DNA from: Bacteroidetes bacterium MedPE-SWsnd-G2
Lineage (GTDB): Bacteria > Bacteroidota > Bacteroidia > Flavobacteriales > Flavobacteriaceae
DNA: 64,000 nt
Direction: 5' to 3'
NCBI GenBank assembly: GCA_001874335.1
Contig: MPDE01000005.1
Span: 1 to 64,000 of the forward strand
Below, piece after piece: positions 18,364 through 26,763 of the stretch. The notes below the pieces were generated by a model. That model saw only the letters and a list, made by a program, of their open reading frames with translations, ran no database searches and was not told the DNA's origin. Both the position numbers and the translations under genes were made by a program. Within the stretch, counting starts at the first letter, position 1; each line of letters opens with the position of its first letter.

Positions 18364-19917
18364 ATGGAAGCAGTTGCTACTGATTTCGGAATTCAAGAAG
18401 CTTTAGACCAGTTAGGTGTTAAGGCTTTAAACGATGGGTCATCTACGGGATCAAATAATTTTGCAAGTGGAGATGTCATTGAAAGTTATTCTCCAGTTGA
18501 TGGAAAACTAATTGGAAAAGTTAAAACAACGACAAGAGAAGATTATGATAAAGTGATGGATTCTGCGACTAAAGCATTTTTGTCATTTAGAGATATGCCT
18601 GCACCTCAAAGAGGTGAGATTGTACGTCAATTTGGTAACAAATTAAGAGACTTAAAGGAGCCTCTTGGTAAATTGGTGTCTTACGAGATGGGTAAATCTT
18701 TGCAAGAAGGTTATGGTGAGGTTCAAGAGATGATTGATATCTGTGATTTTGCTGTTGGGTTGTCTCGTCAATTAAACGGTCAAACTATTCCTTCTGAGCG
18801 CCCAGGTCACGTTATGAGAGAACAATGGCATCCAATTGGTGTTGTTGGTATTATTTCTGCCTTTAACTTTCCAGTTGCTGTTTGGGCATGGAATACGGCT
18901 TTAGCTTGGATTTGTGGTGATGTTTGTGTTTGGAAAGCTTCTGAAAAAGCACCCCTTTGTGCTGTAGCTTGTCAAAATATCATTGCTGATATATTAAAAG
19001 AAAATAACTTACCTGAAGGTATTTCTTGTATCATTAATGGTGATTATAAGGTTGGGGAGTTTATGACAACGGATTCAAGAATCCCGTTAGTATCTGCTAC
19101 TGGGTCTACAAGAATGGGGCGCATAGTTGGAGCAACTGTTGCTGAGCGTTTTGGGAAATCGTTATTAGAGTTAGGTGGTAACAATGCAATTATTATTACG
19201 CCAACTGCTGATCTTAAAGTAGTGGTTCCTGGTGCTGTCTTTGGCGCTGTTGGTACTGCTGGACAACGTTGTACATCTACACGTCGATTAATCATTCATG
19301 AATCTGTTTATGATACAGTAAGAGATGCTATTGTTGGTGCTTACGGCCAATTAACTATAGGAAATCCTTTAGATGAAAAGAACCATATCGGACCATTAAT
19401 TGATCAGGATGCTGTAAACACATATTTAGCTGCAATTGAAAAAGCAAAAGCTGAAGGTGGTAAAGTATTAGTTGAAGGTGGCGTTTTAGAAGGTGAAGGT
19501 TACGAATCTGGATGTTACGTTAAACCAGCAATTATTGAAGCTGAAAACCACTTCGAGATTGTTCAACATGAGACATTTGCTCCTGTATTATACTTAATGA
19601 AGTATACAGGTGAAGTAGAAAATGCTATTGCTTTGCAAAATGGCGTTGCTCAAGGATTGTCTTCTGCTATAATGACCGAAAGCATGAAAGAAGCTCAGAA
19701 GTTTTTATCATATGCTGGTTCTGATTGTGGTATTGCCAATGTAAATATCGGTACATCTGGAGCTGAAATTGGTGGAGCCTTTGGAGGTGAAAAAGAAACT
19801 GGTGGTGGACGTGAGTCTGGGTCTGATGCATGGAAAGTGTATATGAGACGTCAAACTAACACTATTAATTATTCAGACGAATTGCCTTTAGCTCAAGGCA
19901 TCAAATTTGATTTATAA
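18364..19917 (+). CDS. ALDH7-family aldehyde dehydrogenase (probable aminoadipate-semialdehyde dehydrogenase)
   Basis: A cytosolic NAD(P)-dependent dehydrogenase of 517 residues. The nucleophile is C303 in TAGQRCTSTRR and the general base E269 in LLELGGNN. The strongly conserved end (GTSGAEIGGAFGGEKETGGGRESGSDAWKVYMRR, in parts) is typical of the antiquitin/ALDH7 family, which oxidises alpha-aminoadipate semialdehyde in lysine breakdown and other aldehydes. No other lysine-catabolic gene is beside it, so the physiological substrate remains inferred. Monocistronic: it has a near-consensus -7 TATATTCG at 18323-18330 and a strong terminator after the stop. Confidence 0.93.
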   Translation: MEAVATDFGIQEALDQLGVKALNDGSSTGSNNFASGDVIESYSPVDGKLIGKVKTTTREDYDKVMDSATKAFLSFRDMPAPQRGEIVRQFGNKLRDLKEPLGKLVSYEMGKSLQEGYGEVQEMIDICDFAVGLSRQLNGQTIPSERPGHVMREQWHPIGVVGIISAFNFPVAVWAWNTALAWICGDVCVWKASEKAPLCAVACQNIIADILKENNLPEGISCIINGDYKVGEFMTTDSRIPLVSATGSTRMGRIVGATVAERFGKSLLELGGNNAIIITPTADLKVVVPGAVFGAVGTAGQRCTSTRRLIIHESVYDTVRDAIVGAYGQLTIGNPLDEKNHIGPLIDQDAVNTYLAAIEKAKAEGGKVLVEGGVLEGEGYESGCYVKPAIIEAENHFEIVQHETFAPVLYLMKYTGEVENAIALQNGVAQGLSSAIMTESMKEAQKFLSYAGSDCGIANVNIGTSGAEIGGAFGGEKETGGGRESGSDAWKVYMRRQTNTINYSDELPLAQGIKFDL

Positions 19918-19940
19918 TTAATCGAGATACGATAATTTAT

Positions 19941-19972
19941 AAAAGGCCGTTTCTTTACGAAACGGCTTTTTA
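19941..19972 (+). terminator. Terminator of the aldehyde dehydrogenase gene
   Basis: The arms AAAAGGCCGTTTC and GAAACGGCTTTT carry one bulged G and enclose a short loop, followed by further T. It lies 23 bases after the stop codon. Confidence 0.8.
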
Positions 19973-20078
19973 TGTTTAAAAAGAAGAGAAAGTCAAATTA
20001 TAAGTTACTATACGCTTTGATAGGATTTTTTCCGGCAGAAATCATTATTCTACTCCTAATTTAGTTACAGTTGGGAGC

Positions 20079-20128
20079 AAAAAAAAGCCTTATAAACAAT
20101 ACTTAAAAAAGTACAGAATAAATAAGGC
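20079..20128 (-). terminator. Terminator of the AKR-SDR-AlbA_2 operon
   Basis: On the minus strand, GCCTTAT pairs with ATAAGGC around a nested TACTT/AAGTA hairpin and is followed by eight T residues. It lies 119 bases after the stop of the AlbA_2 gene. Confidence 0.6.
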
Positions 20129-20143
20129 GATTTAATTGATTAA

Positions 20144-20165
20144 TAGCAGTGTAAAACTACTGCTA
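20144..20165. repeat. Short inverted repeat TAGCAGT/ACTGCTA
   Basis: Perfect 7-base arms with an 8-base loop, in AT-rich non-coding sequence just downstream of the AlbA_2 gene. It could be part of the 3' untranslated region; no function is apparent. Confidence 0.4.
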
Positions 20166-20246
20166 ATTAGCTTGTTAATAGAACAAATATTATAATTGGT
20201 GTGTTAATTAATATGGCTGGTTGTGCTTTTTGTATAGTTAACACAA

Positions 20247-21380
20247 TTAGTTGTATTTTACCTTTCTCAAAATTCTTAGAGCCTCCTTCAATTGTCGATA
20301 AACAGTAGAATTATACGATTTGATGACGGTCTTAGATTCATTTAATTTATCCATTGCTAAAGGAAATCCGTTAAGGGAACAAAGCAGATGAGTTTCTGGT
20401 AAATTTTGTAAATCTTCTTCTTCATTTTTAGATAGTGAATACCCCTTTTTTAACTTTTCAATAATGGCATTATTTGAGTTGTAAATATGATGCAGTGATT
20501 TCTTATCAAATTGAGGTGGATCAAAAATCAATTCGCTAGTAATGGAATATGTCGCGTTGTTTGAAAATTTTATTAATGTTTCTTCTAAAGGGTAAAATTT
20601 GTAGTTCTCTTTTAATCCTAATTTTACATATTCAGTAATCTTGAAATAATCACCATTATAAGCAATAGAAACTTCATCTAAAGCAGAGTAAAATAATCTC
20701 ACCTGCTCATTAATTAGTTCAATGTCTACTCGGGAATAATAGTCTTTTCCCTTAACCGTTTTCTTTTGCCCTGCCCAGCACATTACAAAATACTCCTTAA
20801 ATACTTTGTAAGTAGGGTTGTAATCTCGCTTAGAATTGTAAAATTCGAATACGCCATCTAAGGTGTATTGAATGTTGTTTTGAGCGTGGTTTTCTATGGC
20901 GTTGACAATTTCAGAATTGATATCTTCAATTTTCAAATCAAATACTTTGGGCATGCTAATGCTTCCGTCTCTAAAAAATACAGTTCCACCGTAGTATTTC
21001 CATATGTTTTTTTTAAGCGAAGTAATTCCGTTTTGAGCCCTGATGGTCACTAAACCAACTACTTTTTCTTCAGTTAAATGAGGAAAAGGGATATTCTCAT
21101 ATTGGACAATTGGCGGATTTGTAAGATAAGCGTTGATTAAATTTTGAATCTTACTATCGTCAAAAAAATCAACGCCAGTTATAGTACTATCTTCATCTTC
21201 AACTCCAATAACAATGTAGGCGTTGTTTTTAGGATTGCTATTTGAAAGTGCGCAAACATGCTTTAAAAACTTTGCTTTTCCTTCTTTATCAGAGATATTT
21301 ATTTTTCGCTTTTTATCATAAAAACTATTCTCATCATTGTGAGCTAAAAGGTTTTTGATAAGTAAGCGTTTATTAATCAT
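20247..21380 (-). CDS. AlbA_2 (Schlafen-like) nucleic-acid-binding domain protein
   Basis: 377 residues. The first ~140 residues (KAKFLKHVCALSNSNPKNNAYIVIGVEDED, ITGVDFFDDSKIQNLINAYLTNPP) match the AlbA_2 / divergent AAA_4 fold shared with Schlafen-like proteins, which binds nucleic acid. The remaining ~230 residues are mixed alpha/beta and unrecognised, and I see no Walker A motif despite the common label ATP-binding protein. It is the last gene of a three-gene unit, overlapping the SDR gene by four bases, with a terminator downstream. A regulatory or RNA-related role is possible. No phage-defence genes are adjacent. Confidence 0.75.
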   Translation of the reverse strand: MINKRLLIKNLLAHNDENSFYDKKRKINISDKEGKAKFLKHVCALSNSNPKNNAYIVIGVEDEDSTITGVDFFDDSKIQNLINAYLTNPPIVQYENIPFPHLTEEKVVGLVTIRAQNGITSLKKNIWKYYGGTVFFRDGSISMPKVFDLKIEDINSEIVNAIENHAQNNIQYTLDGVFEFYNSKRDYNPTYKVFKEYFVMCWAGQKKTVKGKDYYSRVDIELINEQVRLFYSALDEVSIAYNGDYFKITEYVKLGLKENYKFYPLEETLIKFSNNATYSITSELIFDPPQFDKKSLHHIYNSNNAIIEKLKKGYSLSKNEEEDLQNLPETHLLCSLNGFPLAMDKLNESKTVIKSYNSTVYRQLKEALRILRKVKYN

Positions 21381-22129
21381 TGCTCTTTTTTAACTATAGT
21401 ACTATTGGCCTGAGCGGTGCAAAACACAAGAATATCGGCAAGATTAACATGTGGAGGTCTTGAAACAGCAAAGTATATAATATCTGCAATGTCTTCAGGT
21501 TGTAAAGCTTTGTAGCCAGTGTAAACATGATCTGCTTTAGCCTCTCCTTTAAATCTCACTTTAGAAAATTCGGTTTCGACCAATCCTGGATTTACCGCAC
21601 CTACTTTAATGCCGTAAGGGTTTAAATCGATTCTCATGCCTTCGGTAATCGCTAAAACTGCATGTTTACTGCCGCAATACACATTGCCTTTAGGGTAAAC
21701 TTCTTTTCCTGCCGAGGACCCAATATTTATAATTTGCCCAGATTTTCTTTTAGTCATTTGCGGAATAATAGCTTCGCTGACATATAAAAGTCCCTTGACA
21801 TTAATGTCTATCATTGCGTCCCAGTCTGTTAAATCTCCAGTTTCAATCGGGTCTAAGCCATGAGCGTTACCTGCATTATTAATGAGAATATCAATGGTGT
21901 TGAATTCTTCAGGGAGTCCTGTAATAGCGTTTTTAACAGCTACTTTATCTCTTACATCAAAAGTTAAGGTGTGAACTTTTACCTTATCTGATAATTTTTC
22001 TTTTAAACTGTCAAGTCTATCTTGACGTCTTCCGCATAATACTAAATTAATATTATGATTTGCGAAGGTTTGGGCTGTAGAGCGGCCTATGCCACTTGTT
22101 GCCCCAGTTATGAAAGCGGTTTTGGTCAT
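21377..22129 (-). CDS. Short-chain dehydrogenase/reductase (YdfG-like)
   Basis: 250 residues, a cytosolic classical SDR. The nucleotide-binding TGATSGIG is at residues 8-15, followed by the NNAG motif (84-87) and catalytic Ser138/139, Tyr151 and Lys155 (YCGSK). Arg residues after the second strand (CGRRQDR) favour NADP(H). The overall pattern resembles YdfG-type 3-hydroxy acid dehydrogenases acting on serine-like substrates, but specificity cannot be read safely. It starts 9 bases after the aldo/keto reductase stop and overlaps the AlbA_2 gene by four bases, so the three are co-transcribed. Confidence 0.9.
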   Translation of the reverse strand: MTKTAFITGATSGIGRSTAQTFANHNINLVLCGRRQDRLDSLKEKLSDKVKVHTLTFDVRDKVAVKNAITGLPEEFNTIDILINNAGNAHGLDPIETGDLTDWDAMIDINVKGLLYVSEAIIPQMTKRKSGQIINIGSSAGKEVYPKGNVYCGSKHAVLAITEGMRIDLNPYGIKVGAVNPGLVETEFSKVRFKGEAKADHVYTGYKALQPEDIADIIYFAVSRPPHVNLADILVFCTAQANSTIVKKEQ

Positions 22130-22138
22130 TGTTTGTTT

Positions 22139-23008
22139 TTATGGGACTGGTTGGCCTTGAGCGGCTTCTAATAATTTAAACCAATCTTCAAGATTTAATG
22201 TTATAGTCGTTGCTTCAATAGCGTTTTTTAATCTGGAACTAGTTGTGGTTCCAACTACAGGGATAATCCTGGAAGGATGCTGCATTAACCACGCTAATAT
22301 AATTTGATCTGCTGATGCGTTATAATCATCGCAAAGCACATTGATAAGGTTTAATAAATCCTTTGATCTTAGGTTGTCCGTTTTAAAAACAGCTCCCAAA
22401 GGAGACCAGGCCATAGGCTGTATGTTTTTTACACTCATATAATCGAGAGAGCCATCAAACATTGCAGAGGCTTGTGTTAAAGAGCATTCAATTTGGTTAA
22501 CTTTGATGTCAATACCAGCATTTAAAAGTAATTCGGTTTGGGTGTTTGTAAAGTTAGAAACTCCAAATGTCTTTACTTTTCCCTCTTTTTTAAGGCGGGT
22601 AAAAGCTTCAAAAACTTCTTCAACTTTTAATAGAGGGCTCGGCCTATGCAATAAAAAAGTGTCTAAATAATCTGTGTGTAGATGTTTTAGCGAGTTGTTT
22701 GCGGTTTCAATGATATAATCTTTGCTGTAATTATAGTGTTTTATAGTATTGGGTCTTTTTTCGGAAAGCAATTGTATCCCACACTTGCTGATTAGCTGAA
22801 TGTCTGGTCTTGAACAATTACTCGCTTTTAATGCAGCACCAAATTCTTCTTCAGTTGAATAATCTCCATAAATATCGGCATGGTCAAAAGTGGTAATCCC
22901 TAATTCTAAGCAAGTATGAACTAAGTTGCTCATTTCGAGTTTAGAGAGTTTTTTACCCCAAGCACCCCACGTCATTGTGCCAGCTATTATTTTAGAATAG
23001 TTTCCCAT
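22139..23008 (-). CDS. Aldo/keto reductase (YdhF-like)
   Basis: 289 residues, a TIM-barrel oxidoreductase. The catalytic tetrad is visible: D42 and Y47 in FDHADIYG, K75 in ISKCG and H121 in LLHRPSP. The motif GVSNFTNTQTELL and the late IPVVGTTTSSRL match the NADPH-binding region of the YdhF group. It is the first gene of the AKR-SDR-AlbA_2 unit. The natural substrate is unknown. Two small NADPH oxidoreductases together suggest carbonyl detoxification or metabolism of a small sugar- or amino-acid-derived aldehyde, which is only inference. Confidence 0.9.
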   Translation of the reverse strand: MGNYSKIIAGTMTWGAWGKKLSKLEMSNLVHTCLELGITTFDHADIYGDYSTEEEFGAALKASNCSRPDIQLISKCGIQLLSEKRPNTIKHYNYSKDYIIETANNSLKHLHTDYLDTFLLHRPSPLLKVEEVFEAFTRLKKEGKVKTFGVSNFTNTQTELLLNAGIDIKVNQIECSLTQASAMFDGSLDYMSVKNIQPMAWSPLGAVFKTDNLRSKDLLNLINVLCDDYNASADQIILAWLMQHPSRIIPVVGTTTSSRLKNAIEATTITLNLEDWFKLLEAAQGQPVP

Positions 23009-23071
23009 CTTAGTTTTAAGGTTAAATAGAATAATAAAAATAGAAAACTAAAGCCGATACCTGCCAAGTTG

Positions 23072-23103
23072 AGCTGTTAATTTTTAACCAATTATTAACA
23101 GCT
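23072..23103. repeat. 10-base perfect inverted repeat upstream of moxR
   Basis: The arms AGCTGTTAAT and ATTAACAGCT enclose a 12-base loop in the divergent region between the aldo/keto reductase gene and moxR, 73 bases before the moxR start. There is no T-run, so it is more likely a protein-binding site or a 5' structure than a terminator. Confidence 0.5.
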
Positions 23104-23175
23104 ATACCAAAAAAAAAATATCAATTTGCAATGCTCGTATTAGCATACTATATTGAGCCCGAAAAATAAGAGAGA

Positions 23176-24177
23176 ATGGAAGAAACAACTACTATTGATA
23201 TTAAGAGTATTAACGAAAAAATTGAAAAAGAAAGTGCCTTTATTGATTTGTTAACCTTTGAATTAAATAAGGTAATTGTTGGTCAAAAGCACATGGTCGA
23301 AAGACTTTTAATTGGTTTGTTAGGTCAAGGCCATATTTTATTAGAAGGTGTGCCTGGGTTGGCAAAAACTTTAGCCATAAACACCTTGTCACAGGCTGTT
23401 GATGGTAGCTTTAGTCGTATTCAGTTTACTCCAGATTTACTGCCAGCAGATGTTGTAGGTACCTTGATTTACAATATGAAAGAGAATGATTTCTCTATTA
23501 AAAAGGGGCCTATTTTTGCAAATTTCGTATTAGCTGATGAGATTAACAGGGCGCCAGCAAAGGTGCAATCAGCACTATTAGAGGCGATGCAAGAAAAGCA
23601 GGTTACTATTGGTGATGAAACTTTTGTTTTAGACAAGCCGTTTTTAGTTATGGCAACGCAAAACCCAGTGGAGCAGGAAGGTACTTATCCGCTTCCCGAA
23701 GCACAGGTTGACCGTTTTATGCTGAAAACTGTTATCGATTACCCAAAATTAGAAGAAGAACAATTAATTGTAAGAGCTAATTTAAAGGGGCAATATGAAA
23801 AAGTAAATCCAGTTATTTCTGTAGATCAAATTTTAAGAGCACAGAAAACGGTTCGTGAAGTTTATATGGATGAGAAAATTGAGAAATATATTCTTGATAT
23901 CATTTTTGCAACACGTTACCCTGAAAAATATAAATTATCAGAATTAAAACCTCTTATTTCTTTTGGAGCTTCGCCTCGTGGTAGTATAAACTTGGCAACT
24001 GCTGCTAAATGTTTTGCTTTTATCAAACGAAGAGGATATGTTATCCCTGAAGATGTGAGAGCTGTTGTGCATGATGTGTTAAGACACAGGATTGGTATTA
24101 CATATGAAGCTGAGGCTGAAAATGTAACTTCAGAAGAAATTATTAATAAGATTGTAAATGTGATTGAGGTGCCTTAA
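23176..24177 (+). CDS. moxR: MoxR-type AAA+ ATPase
   Basis: 333 residues. Walker A is EGVPGLAKT (residues ~57-65), Walker B is VLADEINRAP (~116-125), and sensor 1 lies in MATQNPVEQEGTYPLPEAQ, diagnostic of the MoxR family. These ATPases act as chaperones that mature partner von Willebrand A proteins. It opens the bat operon, followed by DUF58 and the VWA proteins BatA and BatB, which are its probable clients. The 63-base gap to the DUF58 gene holds a 7-base inverted repeat (GTTGATT/AATCAAC at 24194-24218), the only sizeable gap within the operon. Confidence 0.95.
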   Translation: MEETTTIDIKSINEKIEKESAFIDLLTFELNKVIVGQKHMVERLLIGLLGQGHILLEGVPGLAKTLAINTLSQAVDGSFSRIQFTPDLLPADVVGTLIYNMKENDFSIKKGPIFANFVLADEINRAPAKVQSALLEAMQEKQVTIGDETFVLDKPFLVMATQNPVEQEGTYPLPEAQVDRFMLKTVIDYPKLEEEQLIVRANLKGQYEKVNPVISVDQILRAQKTVREVYMDEKIEKYILDIIFATRYPEKYKLSELKPLISFGASPRGSINLATAAKCFAFIKRRGYVIPEDVRAVVHDVLRHRIGITYEAEAENVTSEEIINKIVNVIEVP

Positions 24178-24240
24178 AAAAAAGCACCCTTAGGTTGATT
24201 GCTATAGGCAAAATCAACAGAAAACAATCTAAAATACTTC

Positions 24241-25107
24241 ATGGATACAAAAGAATTACTAAAAAAAGTACGAAAAATTGAGATTAAGACAAGACGATTG
24301 TCTGATCATATATTTGGAGGAGAATACCATTCAACCTTTAAAGGGCGTGGTATGACTTTTAGTGAAGTTCGTCAATATCAGTTTGGAGATGACGTTAGGA
24401 ATATTGATTGGAATGTTACCGCGCGTTATAATGAGCCCTATATAAAAGTTTTTGAGGAAGAGCGTGAATTAACCATGATGTTAATGGTTGATATATCTGG
24501 TTCTGAATTTTTTGGAACCGCCTCTCAATTTAAAAACGAAGTCATTACTGAGATTGCTGCAACTCTTGCTTTTTCGGCAACACAAAACAATGATAAAATT
24601 GGGTTAATCTTATTCTCAGATGATATTGAGTTGTTTATCCCACCTAAAAAGGGACGATCTCACGTGTTGAGAATTATTAGAGAACTTATAGAGTTTAAGC
24701 CAAAAAGCAAAAACACAAATATTGCAGGAGCCTTAAAATTCATGACTAATGTTATGAAAAAGAAAGCTATTGTATTTGTCTTATCAGATTTTATTGGTGA
24801 AGATTATAATCAAACCATGAAAATTGTTGCTAAAAAGCATGATGTGACTGGTATTAGAATTTATGATCACAGGGAAGAAGAAATGCCAAATATTGGTATG
24901 GTTCAAATGCAAGATGAGGAAACAGGAGAGTTGATGTTGGTAAATACAATGTCTAAAACTGTAAGACGAAATTATTCAAATTACTATGCCGATCGCGTAA
25001 GTTATTACAAAGATAGTTTTACTAAATCTGGTGCGGGTGTTATTAATTGCCGTACCGATGAGAGTTATGTGAAAAAACTATTGGGATATTTTAAACAAAG
25101 AGGATAA
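24241..25107 (+). CDS. DUF58 domain protein (VWA-like partner of MoxR)
   Basis: 288 residues, cytosolic. The DUF58 signature is GDDVRNIDWNVTARYNEPYIKVFEEERE in parts, residues ~49-77. It is followed by a von Willebrand A-like segment with MMLMVDISGSEFFG, where DxSGS is a MIDAS-like metal site. DUF58 proteins almost always sit directly after moxR and are thought to link the ATPase to membrane VWA proteins. The stop is followed at once by a GTG codon of the next frame. Confidence 0.92.
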   Translation: MDTKELLKKVRKIEIKTRRLSDHIFGGEYHSTFKGRGMTFSEVRQYQFGDDVRNIDWNVTARYNEPYIKVFEEERELTMMLMVDISGSEFFGTASQFKNEVITEIAATLAFSATQNNDKIGLILFSDDIELFIPPKKGRSHVLRIIRELIEFKPKSKNTNIAGALKFMTNVMKKKAIVFVLSDFIGEDYNQTMKIVAKKHDVTGIRIYDHREEEMPNIGMVQMQDEETGELMLVNTMSKTVRRNYSNYYADRVSYYKDSFTKSGAGVINCRTDESYVKKLLGYFKQRG

Positions 25108-25119
25108 GTGTTGAGATTT

Positions 25120-26763
25120 ATGTTATTAAAACAGAAATATAAAATCAATTTGAAAAATAACGTACTGTTGTTTTTTCTTTTTTGTTTGGCCTCATTTAGT
25201 GGTTTTAGTCAAACGACTACAGCTGCTATAGATTCTACTACAATTAAAATTGGGGAGCAAATCTTATACAAGATTGAAGTGGAGGTAGATACCACTCAGC
25301 TTGTAGTTTTTCCAGAAGGGCAGTCGTTTGCGCCTTTAGAAATGGTCAATTCATTTGATCCAGATACCACAAAAAACGGATCGATTTATCAAATTATAAA
25401 AACCTATGGATTAACACAATTTGATTCAGGTAAATATACCATCCCAAGACAAAAAATTATAATTGGGGATAAAACCTTGTTTACAGATTCTATGAAGGTT
25501 GAGGTAAACATGATAGAAGTAGATACCACCAAACAAGGATTATATGATATAAAACCTATTATTTCAGTTGACCAGGTTTCAGGTGATTGGTGGATTAATC
25601 TTTTAATTATCCTCCTTGTTTTAGCCATATTAGCCGCTATTTTATATTGGTTTTTATGGCGTGAAAAGCCATTATCTGAAGAAGAGAAAATAGCCCTGCT
25701 GCCTCCTTATAAGAGGGCAAAGTTGGCATTGAAAAATCTTGAGAACAGTAGTTATCTTCAAAATGAAGAGATTAAAACCTATTATTCAGAATTGACTTTG
25801 GTAGTGAAAAAATACTTGGATGAAAAAGTATATGAGCACGCCTTAGAAAGTACTACCGATGAGCTTATTGATCGTTTAAATTTATTGCGAGAAGGCAACC
25901 AAATTGATCTTGATAAAAAGACGATTAAAAACATTCAAGATATATTAAAACGTGCCGATTTAGTAAAATTTGCTAAAAGTGAGCCAGATATTGCTTTGGC
26001 AGAAATTGACAGAAATACTATTGATTCAGAAATTGACCATGTAAAAGAAGCACTTCCTGAACCTACTGAGCAAGAAAAAATGTTAGATCAAAAATACAAG
26101 GAAGAGCAGGAACGCAAAAAGAAAAAACGTAAAGTTATTATTTCTGTCTGCGCAGGTCTTGTCGTAATTATAGGCTTGTTTATTGGTTTTTCTGTTAAGT
26201 ATGGTTTTAACTATGTTAAGGATACCATTTCTAATAATCCAAGTTTAGAATTGTTAGAAGGCAAGTGGGTTTACAGTCAATACGGTGTGCCTCCAATTAT
26301 GATTTCTACGCCTCAGGTTTTAGCACGAGTAGAATCTCAAGTGCCTGTTGAAATGAAAGATAAAATTGATGTTACAACATTTGGCTATGAGTCTAAACTA
26401 AGTGACTTCGGTGTAGTGCTTTCAACGTCAATATTTAAGGAGCAAGGGGAGAATAAAATTGAATTGCCTCAGGTGTCTGAAAGTAATATTTCTCAATTTG
26501 AAGCACAAGGGTTTACAGATATTTTGGTGAAAAGAGAACAGTTTATAACGCCTAATGCTGCCGAAGGTCTTAAAACTTTTGGAACCTTTAATATGCCAAG
26601 TGAAGATGGAGGCAATTCTGTTTCAGGAGAGTATGTGTTGCTTCATTTTACTACCGAAAATGTGTTGCAACAAATTGTTATTACTTGGAAGGCTAAGGAT
26701 CAATATGCCAAAGAGATTGCAGATAGAATATTAAATTCAGTCGAATTAAAACTAACCGAATAA
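25120..26763 (+). CDS. Composite BatD-like / DUF4381-like membrane protein with extra C-terminal domain
   Basis: About 547 residues. A signal peptide ends in SGFSQ and is followed by a BatD-like beta domain (~35-165, IKIGEQILYKIEVEVD). The first transmembrane helix (WWINLLIILLVLAILAAILYWFLW) leads to a cytosolic helical part resembling DUF4381 proteins (YKRAKLALKNLENSSYL, ELTLVVKKYLDEKVYEHALESTTDELI). A second helix (VVIIGLFIGFSVKYG) precedes a C-terminal external domain of ~190 residues that I do not recognise. The frame is open from GTG 25108; the ATG at 25120 is preferred. Its stop overlaps the batA start (TAATG). It is probably a periplasmic sensor or scaffold of the Bat complex. Confidence 0.8.
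   Translation: MLLKQKYKINLKNNVLLFFLFCLASFSGFSQTTTAAIDSTTIKIGEQILYKIEVEVDTTQLVVFPEGQSFAPLEMVNSFDPDTTKNGSIYQIIKTYGLTQFDSGKYTIPRQKIIIGDKTLFTDSMKVEVNMIEVDTTKQGLYDIKPIISVDQVSGDWWINLLIILLVLAILAAILYWFLWREKPLSEEEKIALLPPYKRAKLALKNLENSSYLQNEEIKTYYSELTLVVKKYLDEKVYEHALESTTDELIDRLNLLREGNQIDLDKKTIKNIQDILKRADLVKFAKSEPDIALAEIDRNTIDSEIDHVKEALPEPTEQEKMLDQKYKEEQERKKKKRKVIISVCAGLVVIIGLFIGFSVKYGFNYVKDTISNNPSLELLEGKWVYSQYGVPPIMISTPQVLARVESQVPVEMKDKIDVTTFGYESKLSDFGVVLSTSIFKEQGENKIELPQVSESNISQFEAQGFTDILVKREQFITPNAAEGLKTFGTFNMPSEDGGNSVSGEYVLLHFTTENVLQQIVITWKAKDQYAKEIADRILNSVELKLTE

Larger units (their letters stand above)
19973..20246. other. Intergenic stretch with hairpins and short unassigned open frames
   Basis: The 329-base space between the dehydrogenase gene and the AlbA_2 gene holds no tRNA and no recognised gene. 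It contains the minus-strand terminator at 20079-20128 and a 7-base inverted repeat at 20144-20165 (TAGCAGT/ACTGCTA). Two overlapping short plus-strand frames are open. One is a 30-codon ATG frame at 19972-20064 with a basic start and hydrophobic end. The other is a ~43-codon frame without a start codon that ends at 20135 in a Lys-rich stretch. Either could be a small protein or a relic; I cannot assign them. Confidence 0.4.

Noticed and set aside
20247-21380. AlbA_2 gene as part of a phage-defence island
   Set aside because: Neighbours are metabolic oxidoreductases; no nuclease, toxin, integrase or restriction gene is nearby.
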